A DNA stretch of 64,000 nt from NCBI RefSeq assembly GCF_016917755.1, contig NZ_CP070326.1:6448001-6512000 (forward strand). The letters run 5' to 3'. Numbering within the stretch: the first letter of the stretch is position 1; each line of letters opens with the position of its first letter. The translations under genes and the position numbers were made by a program. The notes under the pieces were generated by a model, which had not been told where the DNA came from, did no database searches, and saw only the letters and a list, made by a program, of their open reading frames with translations. Below are positions 42,733 to 52,019 of this stretch, in pieces. The DNA is from Streptomyces noursei (GTDB lineage Bacteria > Actinomycetota > Actinomycetes > Streptomycetales > Streptomycetaceae).

Positions 42733-45210
42733 ATGACTGCTGAGTCCGCTCGGTCGACGGAGTCCACACCGCTCACCCTGCCCGTGCTGCCCCTCGACGA
42801 CGAGGTCGTCCTGCCCGGCATGGTGGTGCCCCTGGACCTGTCCGACGCCGAGGTACGCGCCGCCGTGGAGGCCGCCCAGGCCGCTGCGTCATCGGGCAGC
42901 AAGCCCCGTGTGCTGCTGGTGCCGCGGATCGACGGGACGTACGCGGGGATCGGCACGCTCGGGCGGATCGAGCAGGTCGGACGGCTGTCCGACGGCGATC
43001 CCGGGGCCCTGATCCGGGGGCTGGGCCGGGTGCGGATCGGCTCCGGCACCACCGGGCCGGGCGCCGCGCTCTGGGTGGAGGGGACCGCCGTCGAGGAGAA
43101 GGTCCCGGACCCTTCCCCAAGCTCTCAACACCGTTCGAGCAGGGGAGGCCCCAATCCCGGAGCGGTCACCGAACTCGTCACGGAATACAAGGCACTGGCC
43201 ACCAGCTGGCTGCGCAAGCGCGGCGCCTGGCAGGTCGTGGACCGGGTCGCCGGCATCGACGACGTCCCCACGCTCGCCGACAACGCCGGCTACCTGCCGT
43301 TCCTGACGGGCGAGCAGAAGCTCCAGCTGCTGGAGACCACCGACCCGGTGGCCCGGCTGAAGTACGCCACCGAGGTGCTCCGCTCCCACCTGGCCGAGCA
43401 GGACGTCGCCGAGTCCATCGCCAAGGACGTCCAGGAGGGCGTCGACAAGCAGCAGCGGGAGTTCCTGCTGCGCCGGCAGCTGGACGCGGTCCGCAAGGAA
43501 CTGCGCGAGCTGAACGGCGAGAACTCCAAGGACTCGGGCGAGGAGTCCGACGACTACCGCGCCCGCGTGGAGGCCGCCGACCTGCCGGAGAAGGTCCGCG
43601 AGGCGGCCCTGAAGGAGGTCGACAAGCTGGAGCGGGCCAGCGACCAGAGCCCGGAGGGCAGCTGGATCCGGACCTGGCTCGACACCGTCCTGGAACTCCC
43701 CTGGAGCGAGCGGACCGAGGACGCCTACGACATCGCGGGCGCCCGGCAGGTCCTGGACGCCGACCACGCGGGCCTGGAGGACGTCAAGGAGCGGATCACC
43801 GAGTACCTGGCCGTGCGCAAGCGGCGCGCCGAGCGGGGGCTCGGGCTCGTCGGCGGGCGCCGCGGCGGTGCGGTGCTGGCGCTGGTCGGGCCGCCGGGCG
43901 TCGGAAAGACCTCGCTCGGGGAATCCGTGGCGCGGGCCATGGGGCGGAAGTTCGTCCGGGTCGCCCTCGGCGGCGTGCGGGACGAGGCGGAGATCCGCGG
44001 CCACCGGCGGACGTACGTCGGGGCGCTCCCCGGCCGGATCGTGCGGGCCGTCAAGGAGGCCGGCTCGATGAACCCGGTCGTCCTCCTCGACGAGATCGAC
44101 AAGGTGGGCTCCGACTACCGGGGCGACCCGGCCGCCGCCCTCCTGGAAGTGCTGGACCCCGCGCAGAACCACACCTTCCGGGACCACTACCTGGAGGTCG
44201 AACTGGACCTCTCCGACGTGGTGTTCCTGGCCACCGCCAACGTCTTGGAGGCGATCCCCGAGCCGCTTTTGGACCGGATGGAACTGGTCCGGCTGGACGG
44301 CTACACCGAGGACGAGAAGGTCGTCATCGCCCGGGACCACCTGGTGCCGCGCCAGTTGGAGCGGGCCGGACTGGAGCCCGGCGAGGTGACCGTCGCCGAC
44401 GCCGCGCTGCGCAGGCTGGCCGGCGAGTACACCCGCGAGGCGGGCGTGCGGAACCTGGAGCGCTCGGTCGCCCGGCTGCTGCGCAAGGTGGCCGCCCGGC
44501 ACGAACTGGGCGAGCAGGAGCTGCCGTTCACCGTCGGGGTGGACGAGCTGCGCCCGCTGCTCGGGCGTCCGCACCACACCCCGGAGTCGGCCCAGGACCC
44601 GGCCGAGCGGCGGACCGCGGTGCCCGGTGTGGTCACCGGTCTGGCGGTCACCGGCGCCGGCGGCGACGTGCTCTACGTCGAGGCGTCGCTGGCCGACCCG
44701 GAGACCGGCGCCTCCGGGCTCCACCTGACCGGCCAGCTGGGCGACGTGATGAAGGAGTCGGCGCACATCGCGCTGTCCTTCCTGCGCTCGCACGGCGCCG
44801 AACTGGAGCTCCCGGTGGGCGACCTGAAGGAGCGCGGGGTCCATCTGCACGTCCCGGCCGGCGCCGTCCCCAAGGACGGCCCCAGCGCGGGCATCACGAT
44901 GACCACCGCGCTGGCCTCGCTGCTGTCGGGCCGGCAGGTCCGTCCGGACGTGGCGATGACCGGCGAGGTCTCGCTCACCGGGCGGGTGCTGCCGATCGGC
45001 GGCGTCAAGCAGAAGCTGCTGGCGGCGCACCGGGCCGGCATCGCCACCGTGATCATCCCCAAGCGCAACGAACCGGACCTGGACGACGTCCCGGCCGAGG
45101 TCCTCGAAGCGCTGGAGGTGCACCCGGTCGCGGACGTGAGGCAGGTGCTGGAACTGGCTCTGACGCCGGCCGCGAACGGCCGGCGGCCGGAGGTCCCGGT
45201 CGCGGCGTAG
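42733..45210 (+). CDS. lon: ATP-dependent protease Lon
   Basis: The 825-residue protease has the N-terminal substrate domain (LPVLPLDDEVVLPGMVVPLD), an AAA+ domain with Walker A GPPGVGKTSLGES and Walker B VVLLDEIDKVG, and the C-terminal Ser-Lys protease domain (PKDGPSAGITMTTALASLLS with catalytic Ser; GGVKQKLLAAHRAG with catalytic Lys). It degrades misfolded and regulatory proteins. Residues ~127-142 (DPSPSSQHRSSRGGPNPG) are an unusual insertion in the N-domain, encoded by a family 1 repeat at 43110-43155. GGGGAG precedes the ATG. Confidence 0.95.
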   Translation: MTAESARSTESTPLTLPVLPLDDEVVLPGMVVPLDLSDAEVRAAVEAAQAAASSGSKPRVLLVPRIDGTYAGIGTLGRIEQVGRLSDGDPGALIRGLGRVRIGSGTTGPGAALWVEGTAVEEKVPDPSPSSQHRSSRGGPNPGAVTELVTEYKALATSWLRKRGAWQVVDRVAGIDDVPTLADNAGYLPFLTGEQKLQLLETTDPVARLKYATEVLRSHLAEQDVAESIAKDVQEGVDKQQREFLLRRQLDAVRKELRELNGENSKDSGEESDDYRARVEAADLPEKVREAALKEVDKLERASDQSPEGSWIRTWLDTVLELPWSERTEDAYDIAGARQVLDADHAGLEDVKERITEYLAVRKRRAERGLGLVGGRRGGAVLALVGPPGVGKTSLGESVARAMGRKFVRVALGGVRDEAEIRGHRRTYVGALPGRIVRAVKEAGSMNPVVLLDEIDKVGSDYRGDPAAALLEVLDPAQNHTFRDHYLEVELDLSDVVFLATANVLEAIPEPLLDRMELVRLDGYTEDEKVVIARDHLVPRQLERAGLEPGEVTVADAALRRLAGEYTREAGVRNLERSVARLLRKVAARHELGEQELPFTVGVDELRPLLGRPHHTPESAQDPAERRTAVPGVVTGLAVTGAGGDVLYVEASLADPETGASGLHLTGQLGDVMKESAHIALSFLRSHGAELELPVGDLKERGVHLHVPAGAVPKDGPSAGITMTTALASLLSGRQVRPDVAMTGEVSLTGRVLPIGGVKQKLLAAHRAGIATVIIPKRNEPDLDDVPAEVLEALEVHPVADVRQVLELALTPAANGRRPEVPVAA
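43110..43155 (+). repeat. Family 1 coding hairpin element (copy B, lon)
   Basis: CCCTTCCCCAAGCTCTCAAC, ACCGTTCGAGCAGGGGAGGC and CCCAA; inserted in frame in the lon N-terminal domain. The CCGTTCGAGC centre is identical to copy A. Confidence 0.75.
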
Positions 45211-45234
45211 CGCACGGCCGGTGACGTCCGGCAC

Positions 45235-45272
45235 GGGCCGGCCCGCCCCTCGTCAGGGGGACGGGCCGGCCC
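45235..45272. terminator. Bidirectional terminator between lon and the lysozyme gene
   Basis: GGGCCGGCCCGCCCCT and AGGGGGACGGGCCGGCCC form a strong stem (10 pairs of GGGCCGGCCC plus a second block CCCCT/AGGGG) between the convergent stops. Confidence 0.8.
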
Positions 45273-45280
45273 GCCGCGCG

Positions 45281-46138
45281 TCAGCCGTTGGCCAGCGCCT
45301 GGAGCCGGTCGTAGGCCCCGTTGAACTTGTTGTGGTCACCGACCGTCGGGCCGGTCGAGGTGTACTGCCAGATGGTGTGGAAGCCCCAGCCGGCCGGGAG
45401 TTCGCCGACCGAGGAGCCGTAGCGGGGGATCCACAGCGGGTTGATGCTGCCGAAGGCGCCGGAGTTTCCGGTGCACTGCTTCCACCAGCCGGTGGAGGTG
45501 TAGACGACCGCGTCCCGGCCGGTGCGCGCCTTGTAGGTGGCGAACCAGTCCTTCATCCAGTTCACCAGCCCGGCCGCGCTCAGCCCGTAACAGGTGGCGC
45601 CGTAGGGGTTGTACTCCATGTCCAGCGCGCCGGGCAGCGTCTTGCCGTCCTTGGACCAGCCGCCGCCGTGGTCGACGAAGTAGTTGGCCTGGGCGGCGCC
45701 GCTGGAGGTGTCGGGTGTGGCGAAGTGGTACGCGCCGCGGATCATGCCGATGTTGTAGGAGCCGTTGTACTGCTGCGCGAAGGAGGGATTGGTGTAGCTG
45801 GTGGACTCGGTGGCCTTGACGTAGGCGAACTTCACGCCGCTGTTCCACAGCGTCGACCAGGCGACATTGCCGTTGTGGCTGCTGACGTCCACGCCCTCGA
45901 CGGTCGCGGCCAGCGAGGGCGACGGGAGGGCACCGCCCTTGGTGCCCTCGTGCTTGGCGATCTGGGAGCCGGCCCAGTCGAGTTCGGGGTGGCGGGGTTC
46001 GGGTGCGCGCGCGGTGGCGGCGGCACCGGCCGTGCCGGGCAGGCCGACGAGGAGGGAGACGGTCGCGAGGAGGGTCCCGGCCACGGTCGCGCGGGAGCGC
46101 ACGGAGCGGTGGGGGGAGCCGGATCTGAGCACGGGCAT
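45281..46138 (-). CDS. Secreted GH25 lysozyme (N-acetylmuramidase)
   Basis: The 285-residue precursor has a Sec signal peptide (RSRATVAGTLLATVSLLVGL, cleavage near GAAATA at residue ~40) and a GH25 domain from residue 80: EGVDVSSHNGNVAWSTLWN with the conserved Asp, and the catalytic DxE in PGALDMEYNPYG. It hydrolyses the glycan strand of peptidoglycan outside the cell, in wall turnover or attack on competitors. No wall-binding repeats are present. Confidence 0.93.
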   Translation of the reverse strand: MPVLRSGSPHRSVRSRATVAGTLLATVSLLVGLPGTAGAAATARAPEPRHPELDWAGSQIAKHEGTKGGALPSPSLAATVEGVDVSSHNGNVAWSTLWNSGVKFAYVKATESTSYTNPSFAQQYNGSYNIGMIRGAYHFATPDTSSGAAQANYFVDHGGGWSKDGKTLPGALDMEYNPYGATCYGLSAAGLVNWMKDWFATYKARTGRDAVVYTSTGWWKQCTGNSGAFGSINPLWIPRYGSSVGELPAGWGFHTIWQYTSTGPTVGDHNKFNGAYDRLQALANG

Positions 46139-46448
46139 TTACGTGCCTCCGTAGATCTCGGTGGATCTCGATGCGGTGACTCCGAGGGTGACTCCGAGAA
46201 GGAAGTGACCTCTGAGGGGGGAGGTACCGGCACCACGTTTGGTGTGGTCATGCCAGAAAAGACGATACGCGCGTAGAACCCCGTGACAAAAGGGGGCCGC
46301 GGGCTGCCGTTGGTCTACTCCTGCGAAATACTGGCCCAACTGCGGTTCCACCCACCCGGGACAGAAAATTTCAGCCGGACGGAAACGCGGGGCGAACACG
46401 ACGGGGGATTTGTTGGACGAGCGGGACAACGCGGGAAAGGGTGCTGAC
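46139..46448. other. Divergent promoter region between lysozyme and MarR genes
   Basis: The lysozyme side has a CTCCGAGGGTGACTCCGAG direct repeat (GTGACTCCGAG at 46176 and 46188). The MarR side is AT-richer (GACAAAAGGG; CAGAAAATTTCAGCC), suggesting its promoter around 46300-46380. No further gene is seen. Confidence 0.45.
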
Positions 46449-46988
46449 GTGCACGAGACCGGAGCCGGCGGTACCACGGCGGACGGCGAGCCGATGGGTG
46501 TGGACCCCGCATTCCTGTCCCTGGAACGGGAATTGGCGGTGTTTCTGCGCCGCGCCCGGGCCTCCTCCGGCGAGCTCTCCCGCGAGGTCCACCCCGACCT
46601 CGAACCGGCCGCCTACGGCCTGCTGGTGCGGCTCGCCGACGCCGGCGCCCAGCGCGCCACCGACCTCGCCGCCTTCTTCGGCGTCGGCAAGGCGACCATA
46701 AGCCGCCAACTGCACGCCCTGGAGCGGCTCGGGCTGGTCGCCCGCGCACCCGACCCGGCCGACGGCCGCGCGGTCCTGGTGCGGATCACCGACGAGGGCC
46801 GGGACCGCTTCAACCGCGTCCGCACCGCCCGCCGCGCCCGCTACGCCCGCCGCCTCGCCTCCTGGGACCGCGCCGAGGTCGCCGAACTCGCCCGTCTCCT
46901 GCACCGACTGAACGCGGAGCAGGAGGGCGAGCACGAGGGCGAGCAGGGGCGCGAGCAGGAGGGCGGGCACGAGGGGCAGGACGGCTGA
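46449..46988 (+). CDS. MarR-family regulator with Glu/Gly-rich tail
   Basis: The 179-residue protein has a MarR winged helix (AAYGLLVRLADAGAQRATDL, FFGVGKATISRQLHALERLG, then the wing RAPDPADGRAVLVRIT). The C-terminal ~20 residues are a low-complexity repeat (EQEGEHEGEQGREQEGGHEG), which looks like slippage of a 6-12-bp unit. GTG 46449 has AAAGGG 8 bases upstream; TTG 46410 and ATG 46494 are alternatives. Target unknown; it may control itself or the divergent lysozyme. Confidence 0.85.
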   Translation: MHETGAGGTTADGEPMGVDPAFLSLERELAVFLRRARASSGELSREVHPDLEPAAYGLLVRLADAGAQRATDLAAFFGVGKATISRQLHALERLGLVARAPDPADGRAVLVRITDEGRDRFNRVRTARRARYARRLASWDRAEVAELARLLHRLNAEQEGEHEGEQGREQEGGHEGQDG

Positions 46989-47008
46989 GGCATCTCCCGG
47001 CCCTGCTG

Positions 47009-47854
47009 TCACGGCGCGACGTGGATCACCGCCGCGTCGTCCCGGGCCTTCCCCCGCGGGTGTGCGGCACCCTCCGGGTCCGCCGCCTCCAGTTCCCGCA
47101 CCCGGTCGATCAGCGCCTGCGGCCCGGCCTCGGCGACCAGCGCCGCGCACTGGGCCCAGGAGCCCGCGCGGAAGACCTCCACCCAGCGGCCCGCGCCGTC
47201 GCTGAGCGCCGTCAGCGAGCGGAGCCCGGCGCGCGGGGTGGTGCCGGTGAGCGCGCGGGCGGCCACCGACGGATCGGCGGCCGCGGTGAAGAAACCGCCC
47301 TCGGCGTTGCGCAGCGCCTCCACCGCGCGGACGTACTCCCGGGCCGCGGCGGCGCGTTCGCCGGATCCGCGGGGCAGCGCCCGGACCGTCGCGCGCCGCG
47401 CGCGGACCGCGGGCGGGAGGTCGTCGAGCCGGGTGTCCCGCACGGGATGCACCGAGCCGTCCGCCTTCTCCAGGAGCAGTACGGAATCGGACAACACCAG
47501 GTGTTCCACGGTCTCCCGGGACCAGCGCGCGGCGACCACCGTCGCCTGCGGCGTCCGAGGGTGAGAAAGGTCACAGGTGTCGCGGTGCGCCTCGGCCGTT
47601 CTGGTCACGGCCGCGGCGAGCGCCTCAGTCAGCGTCATATCGCGGCGTGAAACCGACAGTTCGAGCATTGCGCCCCCGAGCCGCGCGGTGAACCACGGCA
47701 CGGAATGGACACAGCCGCAGTCCCCCTCCGGAGGGGTCACCCCGTCCAGCAGCACCAGGGCGCCGCCGTCGCCGGAGGCCGGCAGGGCGACCGACGCGTA
47801 GTCCTCGTTGGGGCGTTGGGGATCGCCCGGCTCGGTGGCGAGTTCGATGCGCAT
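47009..47854 (-). CDS. PP2C-like phosphatase family protein
   Basis: The 281-residue protein begins MRIELATEPGDPQRPNEDYA, the metal-Asp start of PP2C folds, with LVLLDGVTPPEGDCGCVHSV and the closing DDAAVIHV. Length and motifs match integral-less PP2C-like proteins of Streptomyces. Some of the usual metal-binding Asp residues are not evident (LLDGVTPP rather than DGMGG), so catalysis is uncertain. It is divergent from the conservon. Confidence 0.75.
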   Translation of the reverse strand: MRIELATEPGDPQRPNEDYASVALPASGDGGALVLLDGVTPPEGDCGCVHSVPWFTARLGGAMLELSVSRRDMTLTEALAAAVTRTAEAHRDTCDLSHPRTPQATVVAARWSRETVEHLVLSDSVLLLEKADGSVHPVRDTRLDDLPPAVRARRATVRALPRGSGERAAAAREYVRAVEALRNAEGGFFTAAADPSVAARALTGTTPRAGLRSLTALSDGAGRWVEVFRAGSWAQCAALVAEAGPQALIDRVRELEAADPEGAAHPRGKARDDAAVIHVAP

Positions 47855-48309
47855 ACCGGAGAGTCTGCCGGAGGTGGCCGAAAAGGCCCGGTGACCGGCC
47901 GTCGCATCGGAAGGTGGGGCGATAGTGGCCCGCAGGTGCGCGGGGCGCCCGGTGTCGGCTGCGGGCGGGCATCCTTCCAGGACCGGCACGCATCTCCAAA
48001 CCCGTCGGGGGGTTGCGCAAGGTTGCGGCCGAAACTGATGCCGCACGGAAGTTGATGCCCAAACTCCGATTGCTGTTCACTCGTTCAGGTGGCCGGGCAT
48101 GTGTTGCCGAGCCACTGCGCGGCGCCGGTGGAATGGTCGATTCCCGGAGTAACCGGGGTGGTCAGGACGTTCGTCGCGACGCGCAGAGCCGGGCTGTTCC
48201 CCTTTCGCGGAATTGTGCGCTGCCGCGGTCTTCGCGCAGATCCGCCCCGCGAGCGGTGAGCGAGCCGGGTCCGCGACGCCGACACGGCGTGGGCAGGCGA
48301 GATGAGGAA
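47855..48309. other. Intergenic region upstream of the conservon
   Basis: These 455 bases hold the divergent promoters of the PP2C-like gene and cvnA. GGTTGCGCAAGG includes the palindrome TTGCGCAA near 48014. No ribosome-site-preceded gene is seen; an in-frame extension of cvnA upstream would code for an Arg-rich, non-conserved sequence. Confidence 0.4.
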
Positions 48310-51300
48310 GTGCGAGCAGCGGTGCGGAAGAAGCGGCTTCGGGGCGGCGCAGGGAAGCCGGGGTCACCGGCCGGATCGGTCTCGGTACCGGGCACGGCAC
48401 CCGGTACGGGAGCGGGCACGGCGGGCGACGATGCGGCCGGCTCGGGACGGCGTCCCGCGCGGGTCCGCAACCGGCTCATGGGGGCCGTGGCCGTGGTCGC
48501 CGTGGCCGTCCTGGGAGCCGGCGCCCCCGCCGTGCTGACCGCCGTCGACAACGCCGGTGGCAGTCAGCACCTCGTCGACCTGGCCGGGCTGAACGCGCAC
48601 GCCGTCACCCTCGCGCACACCCTCGCCGACGAGCGCGACGCGATGACCGCGTACGTCGCCGCCGGCCGGACCGGCCGCAACGTCAACCAGGCCGCCACCG
48701 ACTCCCAGCGCGCCCAGGTGGACCGGCAGATCGACGAACTGCGCGGCCAGGCCCAGGGCGTGGCCGGGGACACCGCCGCGTTCGCCGCCGCCGACAAGCT
48801 CCTCAAGCAGCTCCCCGAGACCCGCCAGAAGGCGCTCGCCGGGCCCGCCACCGCCGAGCAGGTCTACGACGAATACAGCGCGGCCGTCGCGGCACTCGGC
48901 ACGATCAGCGACGACATCGCCCGCGGCCTGCCCGCCCGGGCTGCCGGCGGCGCCGCCGACACCCTGGCGCTGCCCGCCCTCGGCCGGGCCGCCGACCAGG
49001 CCGCCGGCACCCGCGCGCTGCTGCTCGCCGGGCTCAAGGCGGGCGGCGCCCAGCCCCGGCTGACCGCCGCCGCGCAGGTGGCCCACATCCGCGAGCAGGG
49101 CGCCCTCGGCGACTTCAACCAGGCCGCGAGCCAGGACGCCAGGGACCGCTTCCAGCGCACCGTCAACGGCACCGACGTCGACACCGCCGAGCGCTACCTG
49201 ACCAAGCTGACCGACCAGCCGTTCCTGGACGCCACGGACATGGCGCTCAGCCGGCGCCGGGTGCAGGCCGCCCTGACCGCCCGGGTCGGCCTGATGCGGG
49301 GCGTCGAATCGGCCATCGCCACCGCCGAGATCCAGCGCCTGGGCCAGCTGCGCGACGACGACGTGACGGCCCTGGAGATCGCCGTCGGCCTGGAGGGGCT
49401 CTGCCTCCTGGTGGCCGTCGGCACCGGCATCTGGGCCGCCCGCACGATGACCCAGCCGCTGGCCGCGCTGCGGATCGGTGCCAAGCGGCTGGCGGCCGAC
49501 CCCGGCCACGAGGACCCCATCGGCTACAAGGGCCGCAACGACGAGTACGCCGCCGCCGTCCGGTCCGTCAACGCGCTGCACGCCCAGGTCGCCGAGGCCG
49601 CCCGGCGCGGCGCCGAGCTGGAGGGCGAGCGCAAGCGGCTGGTCGGCGGCCGACAGCGGCTGGTCGCCGAGCGGGAGGTCCTCCAGGAACAGGCCGAGGC
49701 GCTCAAGGAAGAGGTCGCCGAACTCCACGAGCGGCTGGCGGTGCTGCGCACCGGCGTCCACGGCCGGTTCGTCAACCTTTCGCTGCGCACCCTCGGACTG
49801 GTGGAGCGCCAGCTCGCCGTCATCGAGTCCCTGGAGGAGAGCGAGCAGGACCCGGAGCGGCTGGACACCCTCTTCAAGCTGGACCACTTCGCCGCGCGGA
49901 TGCGCCGCAACAGCGAGAACCTGCTCGTGCTGGCCGGCGCCGAACAGCACGGCAGCAGCCACTCCGGGCCGGTGCCGCTGCTGGACATGCTGCGCGCCGC
50001 GGTCAGCGAGATCGAGCGGTACGAGCGGGTGCGCATCACCTCGCTGCCGCCGCGCGCCCAGGTCGCCGGGTTCGCCGCCGACGACATCAGCCACCTGGTC
50101 GCCGAACTCCTGGAGAACGCCACCGCGTTCTCCCCGCCGGACGCCCATGTCGAGCTGTCCGGCTGGCTGCTGGAGAGCGGCGAGCTGATGGTCTCGGTCG
50201 AGGACGAGGGCATCGGGATGACCGCGGACCGGCTGACCGAGGTCAACGAGCGGCTCTCGGACGTGGAGGCCGCCTCGACCTCCGAGAGCGTGGACGAGGC
50301 GCTGGGCCTGGGCCTGTACGTGGTGGTGCGGCTGGCCGCCCGGCACGGCGTGCGGGTCCAGCTGCGCGACCGGAAGCAGGGCGGGGTCACCGCCGTCGTC
50401 GTGCTCCCCGGCTCGATCCTGCCCAACCGCCCGGGGCCGGCGCCGTCCGCCCCCGCTGCGGGCGTCGGTGGGTCGTCCGCGCCGACCCTCCCGGGCTCGA
50501 TCGCGGAGGCCAACTCCAACACCCTCCAGACGCGGATGGGCCGGTCCGAGCCGACGGCACCGCCGGCGGTCGAGGAACCCGTCCCGGCGGAGCCCGCCCC
50601 GGTCGCGGACGCAACGGCCGCGGACGCCCCGGTCGCCCAGGAGGCGCCGGAGCCCGCCCCGCAGCCGCCGCCGGCCGGCCGGCGCGGGCTCGCCGACGAC
50701 CCGTTCGTCGCCGCGGCCGAACGCGCCATCGACGCGGCGGGGCTCGGCGCCCAGCCGCCGGCGGAGGCACCGGCCGCGCGGCCGGCGGTACCGGCCCAGT
50801 CCCAGGGCCCGGCGGAGCCGCCCGCGGAAGAGGAGACCCCGTCCACCGCGGCGGCGGACGCCGAGCGCCCCGCCGCCGCGCCCGAACCGAGCCCGTACGG
50901 CCCGCAGTCGCCCGGACCGTACGCCACGGCGGGCACCTCCGCCGGCACCACCGGTGAACACACCCGTCCCGGGGAGACCACGCCGTCGGCCGACGGCGCC
51001 CCGGACGTGCCGGCGCCCGGGAAGGGACGGCACGCCGCCTCGGCGCCCGCCAGCGCCGACCCGTACGCCATAGGGCCGGACGAGCACAGCCGCCCGGCGT
51101 CGGCCGGGGAGACCGACGGGGCACCGGAACCGGGCGCGGACCCTGACCCGGCGCCCCAGGGGGAAGTGCCCCCGGCGGACGCACCCGGCGGGCCCGGGCC
51201 GCGGCGCCGGACGAGCACCGGGCTGCCCAAGCGCGTCCCGAAGAACGTGGCGCAGAAGAAGGCGCCCGCCGCACCCCGCAAGACCGGGACCGCCCACGCC

Positions 51301-51471
51301 GAGGCACTGCGCCGTCGGCTCGGCGGATTCCAACAGGGTGCGCGGGAAGGCCGACGCGATGTCGCGGCGGAGATCGCGGACAGCACCGCGGAGCAGACCA
51401 TCCCACAGACCGACACCGACGGAGCGGGGGCCCCGGGACAAAGCCATACCGGCGAGGAGGCACGCGATTGA
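48310..51471 (+). CDS. cvnA: Conservon sensor kinase-like protein CvnA
   Basis: The ~1053-residue protein has a membrane helix (GAVAVVAVAVLGAGAPAVLT), an extracellular nitrate-sensor-like domain (~60-310), a second helix (EIAVGLEGLCLLVAVGTGIW), HAMP and a coiled coil, then an HATPase domain (VAELLENATAFSPPDAHVEL; DEGIGMTADRL; ALGLGLYVVVRLAARHG). No HisKA box is seen, as in other CvnA proteins, and the last ~350 residues are a Pro/Ala/Glu-rich disordered tail. CvnA with CvnB-D forms a membrane complex likened to eukaryotic GPCR signalling. The GTG start at 48310 is uncertain (GTG 48322 also possible). Confidence 0.9.
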   Translation: MRAAVRKKRLRGGAGKPGSPAGSVSVPGTAPGTGAGTAGDDAAGSGRRPARVRNRLMGAVAVVAVAVLGAGAPAVLTAVDNAGGSQHLVDLAGLNAHAVTLAHTLADERDAMTAYVAAGRTGRNVNQAATDSQRAQVDRQIDELRGQAQGVAGDTAAFAAADKLLKQLPETRQKALAGPATAEQVYDEYSAAVAALGTISDDIARGLPARAAGGAADTLALPALGRAADQAAGTRALLLAGLKAGGAQPRLTAAAQVAHIREQGALGDFNQAASQDARDRFQRTVNGTDVDTAERYLTKLTDQPFLDATDMALSRRRVQAALTARVGLMRGVESAIATAEIQRLGQLRDDDVTALEIAVGLEGLCLLVAVGTGIWAARTMTQPLAALRIGAKRLAADPGHEDPIGYKGRNDEYAAAVRSVNALHAQVAEAARRGAELEGERKRLVGGRQRLVAEREVLQEQAEALKEEVAELHERLAVLRTGVHGRFVNLSLRTLGLVERQLAVIESLEESEQDPERLDTLFKLDHFAARMRRNSENLLVLAGAEQHGSSHSGPVPLLDMLRAAVSEIERYERVRITSLPPRAQVAGFAADDISHLVAELLENATAFSPPDAHVELSGWLLESGELMVSVEDEGIGMTADRLTEVNERLSDVEAASTSESVDEALGLGLYVVVRLAARHGVRVQLRDRKQGGVTAVVVLPGSILPNRPGPAPSAPAAGVGGSSAPTLPGSIAEANSNTLQTRMGRSEPTAPPAVEEPVPAEPAPVADATAADAPVAQEAPEPAPQPPPAGRRGLADDPFVAAAERAIDAAGLGAQPPAEAPAARPAVPAQSQGPAEPPAEEETPSTAAADAERPAAAPEPSPYGPQSPGPYATAGTSAGTTGEHTRPGETTPSADGAPDVPAPGKGRHAASAPASADPYAIGPDEHSRPASAGETDGAPEPGADPDPAPQGEVPPADAPGGPGPRRRTSTGLPKRVPKNVAQKKAPAAPRKTGTAHAEALRRRLGGFQQGAREGRRDVAAEIADSTAEQTIPQTDTDGAGAPGQSHTGEEARD

Positions 51472-51962
51472 AGGCGCAAGCGCCCACGGCTCAGGGAAAA
51501 GGACCGAGCCCCCAGGCACGTAACCTGCACTGGCTGCTGAGCAATCTGGTCGACGAGGTGCCCGGCATCCACTCGGTCGCGGTGGTCTCCTCCGACGGTC
51601 TGCTGCTGCTGTCCTCCGACCCCGAGCGGGTGGAGGAGGCCACGGCGCACGCCGCCGACGGCGGCCCACGCGGCTCCAGCGCCGACCTCGCCACCATCGT
51701 GTCCGGCCTCGGCAGCCTCACCAACGGCGCCGCGAAGCTGATGGACGGCGGCGCGGTCAAGCAGACGATGGTCGCGATGGACGAGGGCAGCCTGTTCGTC
51801 ATGTCGATCAGCGACGGCTCGCTGCTCGGCGTGCACGCCACCCCGGACTGCGACATGAGCGTCATCGCCTACCACATGGCGCTCTTCGTCGGCCGGGCCG
51901 GCCACGTCCTGACCCCCGAACTGCGCACCGAACTCCGCAAGTCGATGGAGAACGCCCAGTGA
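51468..51962 (+). CDS. cvnB: Conservon roadblock/LC7 protein CvnB
   Basis: The 164-residue protein has the roadblock/LC7 fold (LLSNLVDEVPGIHSVAVVSS, DGLLLLSSD; GSLFVMSISDGSLLGVHAT). Such proteins act as MglB-like GTPase regulators. The TTG start overlaps the cvnA stop by four bases, so translation is coupled. The stop is followed by a repeat insertion before cvnC. Confidence 0.93.
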   Translation: MKAQAPTAQGKGPSPQARNLHWLLSNLVDEVPGIHSVAVVSSDGLLLLSSDPERVEEATAHAADGGPRGSSADLATIVSGLGSLTNGAAKLMDGGAVKQTMVAMDEGSLFVMSISDGSLLGVHATPDCDMSVIAYHMALFVGRAGHVLTPELRTELRKSMENAQ

Positions 51963-51963
51963 G

Positions 51964-52011
51964 CGAGCGAAGCGAGCGAACCGACAAGAGGTGCGTGCCG
52001 AGCGAAGCGAG
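51964..52011. repeat. CGAGCGAAGCGAG direct repeat between cvnB and cvnC
   Basis: CGAGCGAAGCGAG occurs at 51964-51976 and 51999-52011. It separates cvnB and cvnC by 57 bases where conservon genes are usually tightly spaced. Confidence 0.75.
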
Positions 52012-52019
52012 GTCTCAGC

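Noticed and set aside
51150..51185. Possible sixth family 1 copy in the cvnA tail (CCCCAGGGGGAAGTGCCCCC)
   Set aside because: Only the GGGGG/CCCCC arms match; the centre is missing and the region is naturally Pro/Gly-rich.
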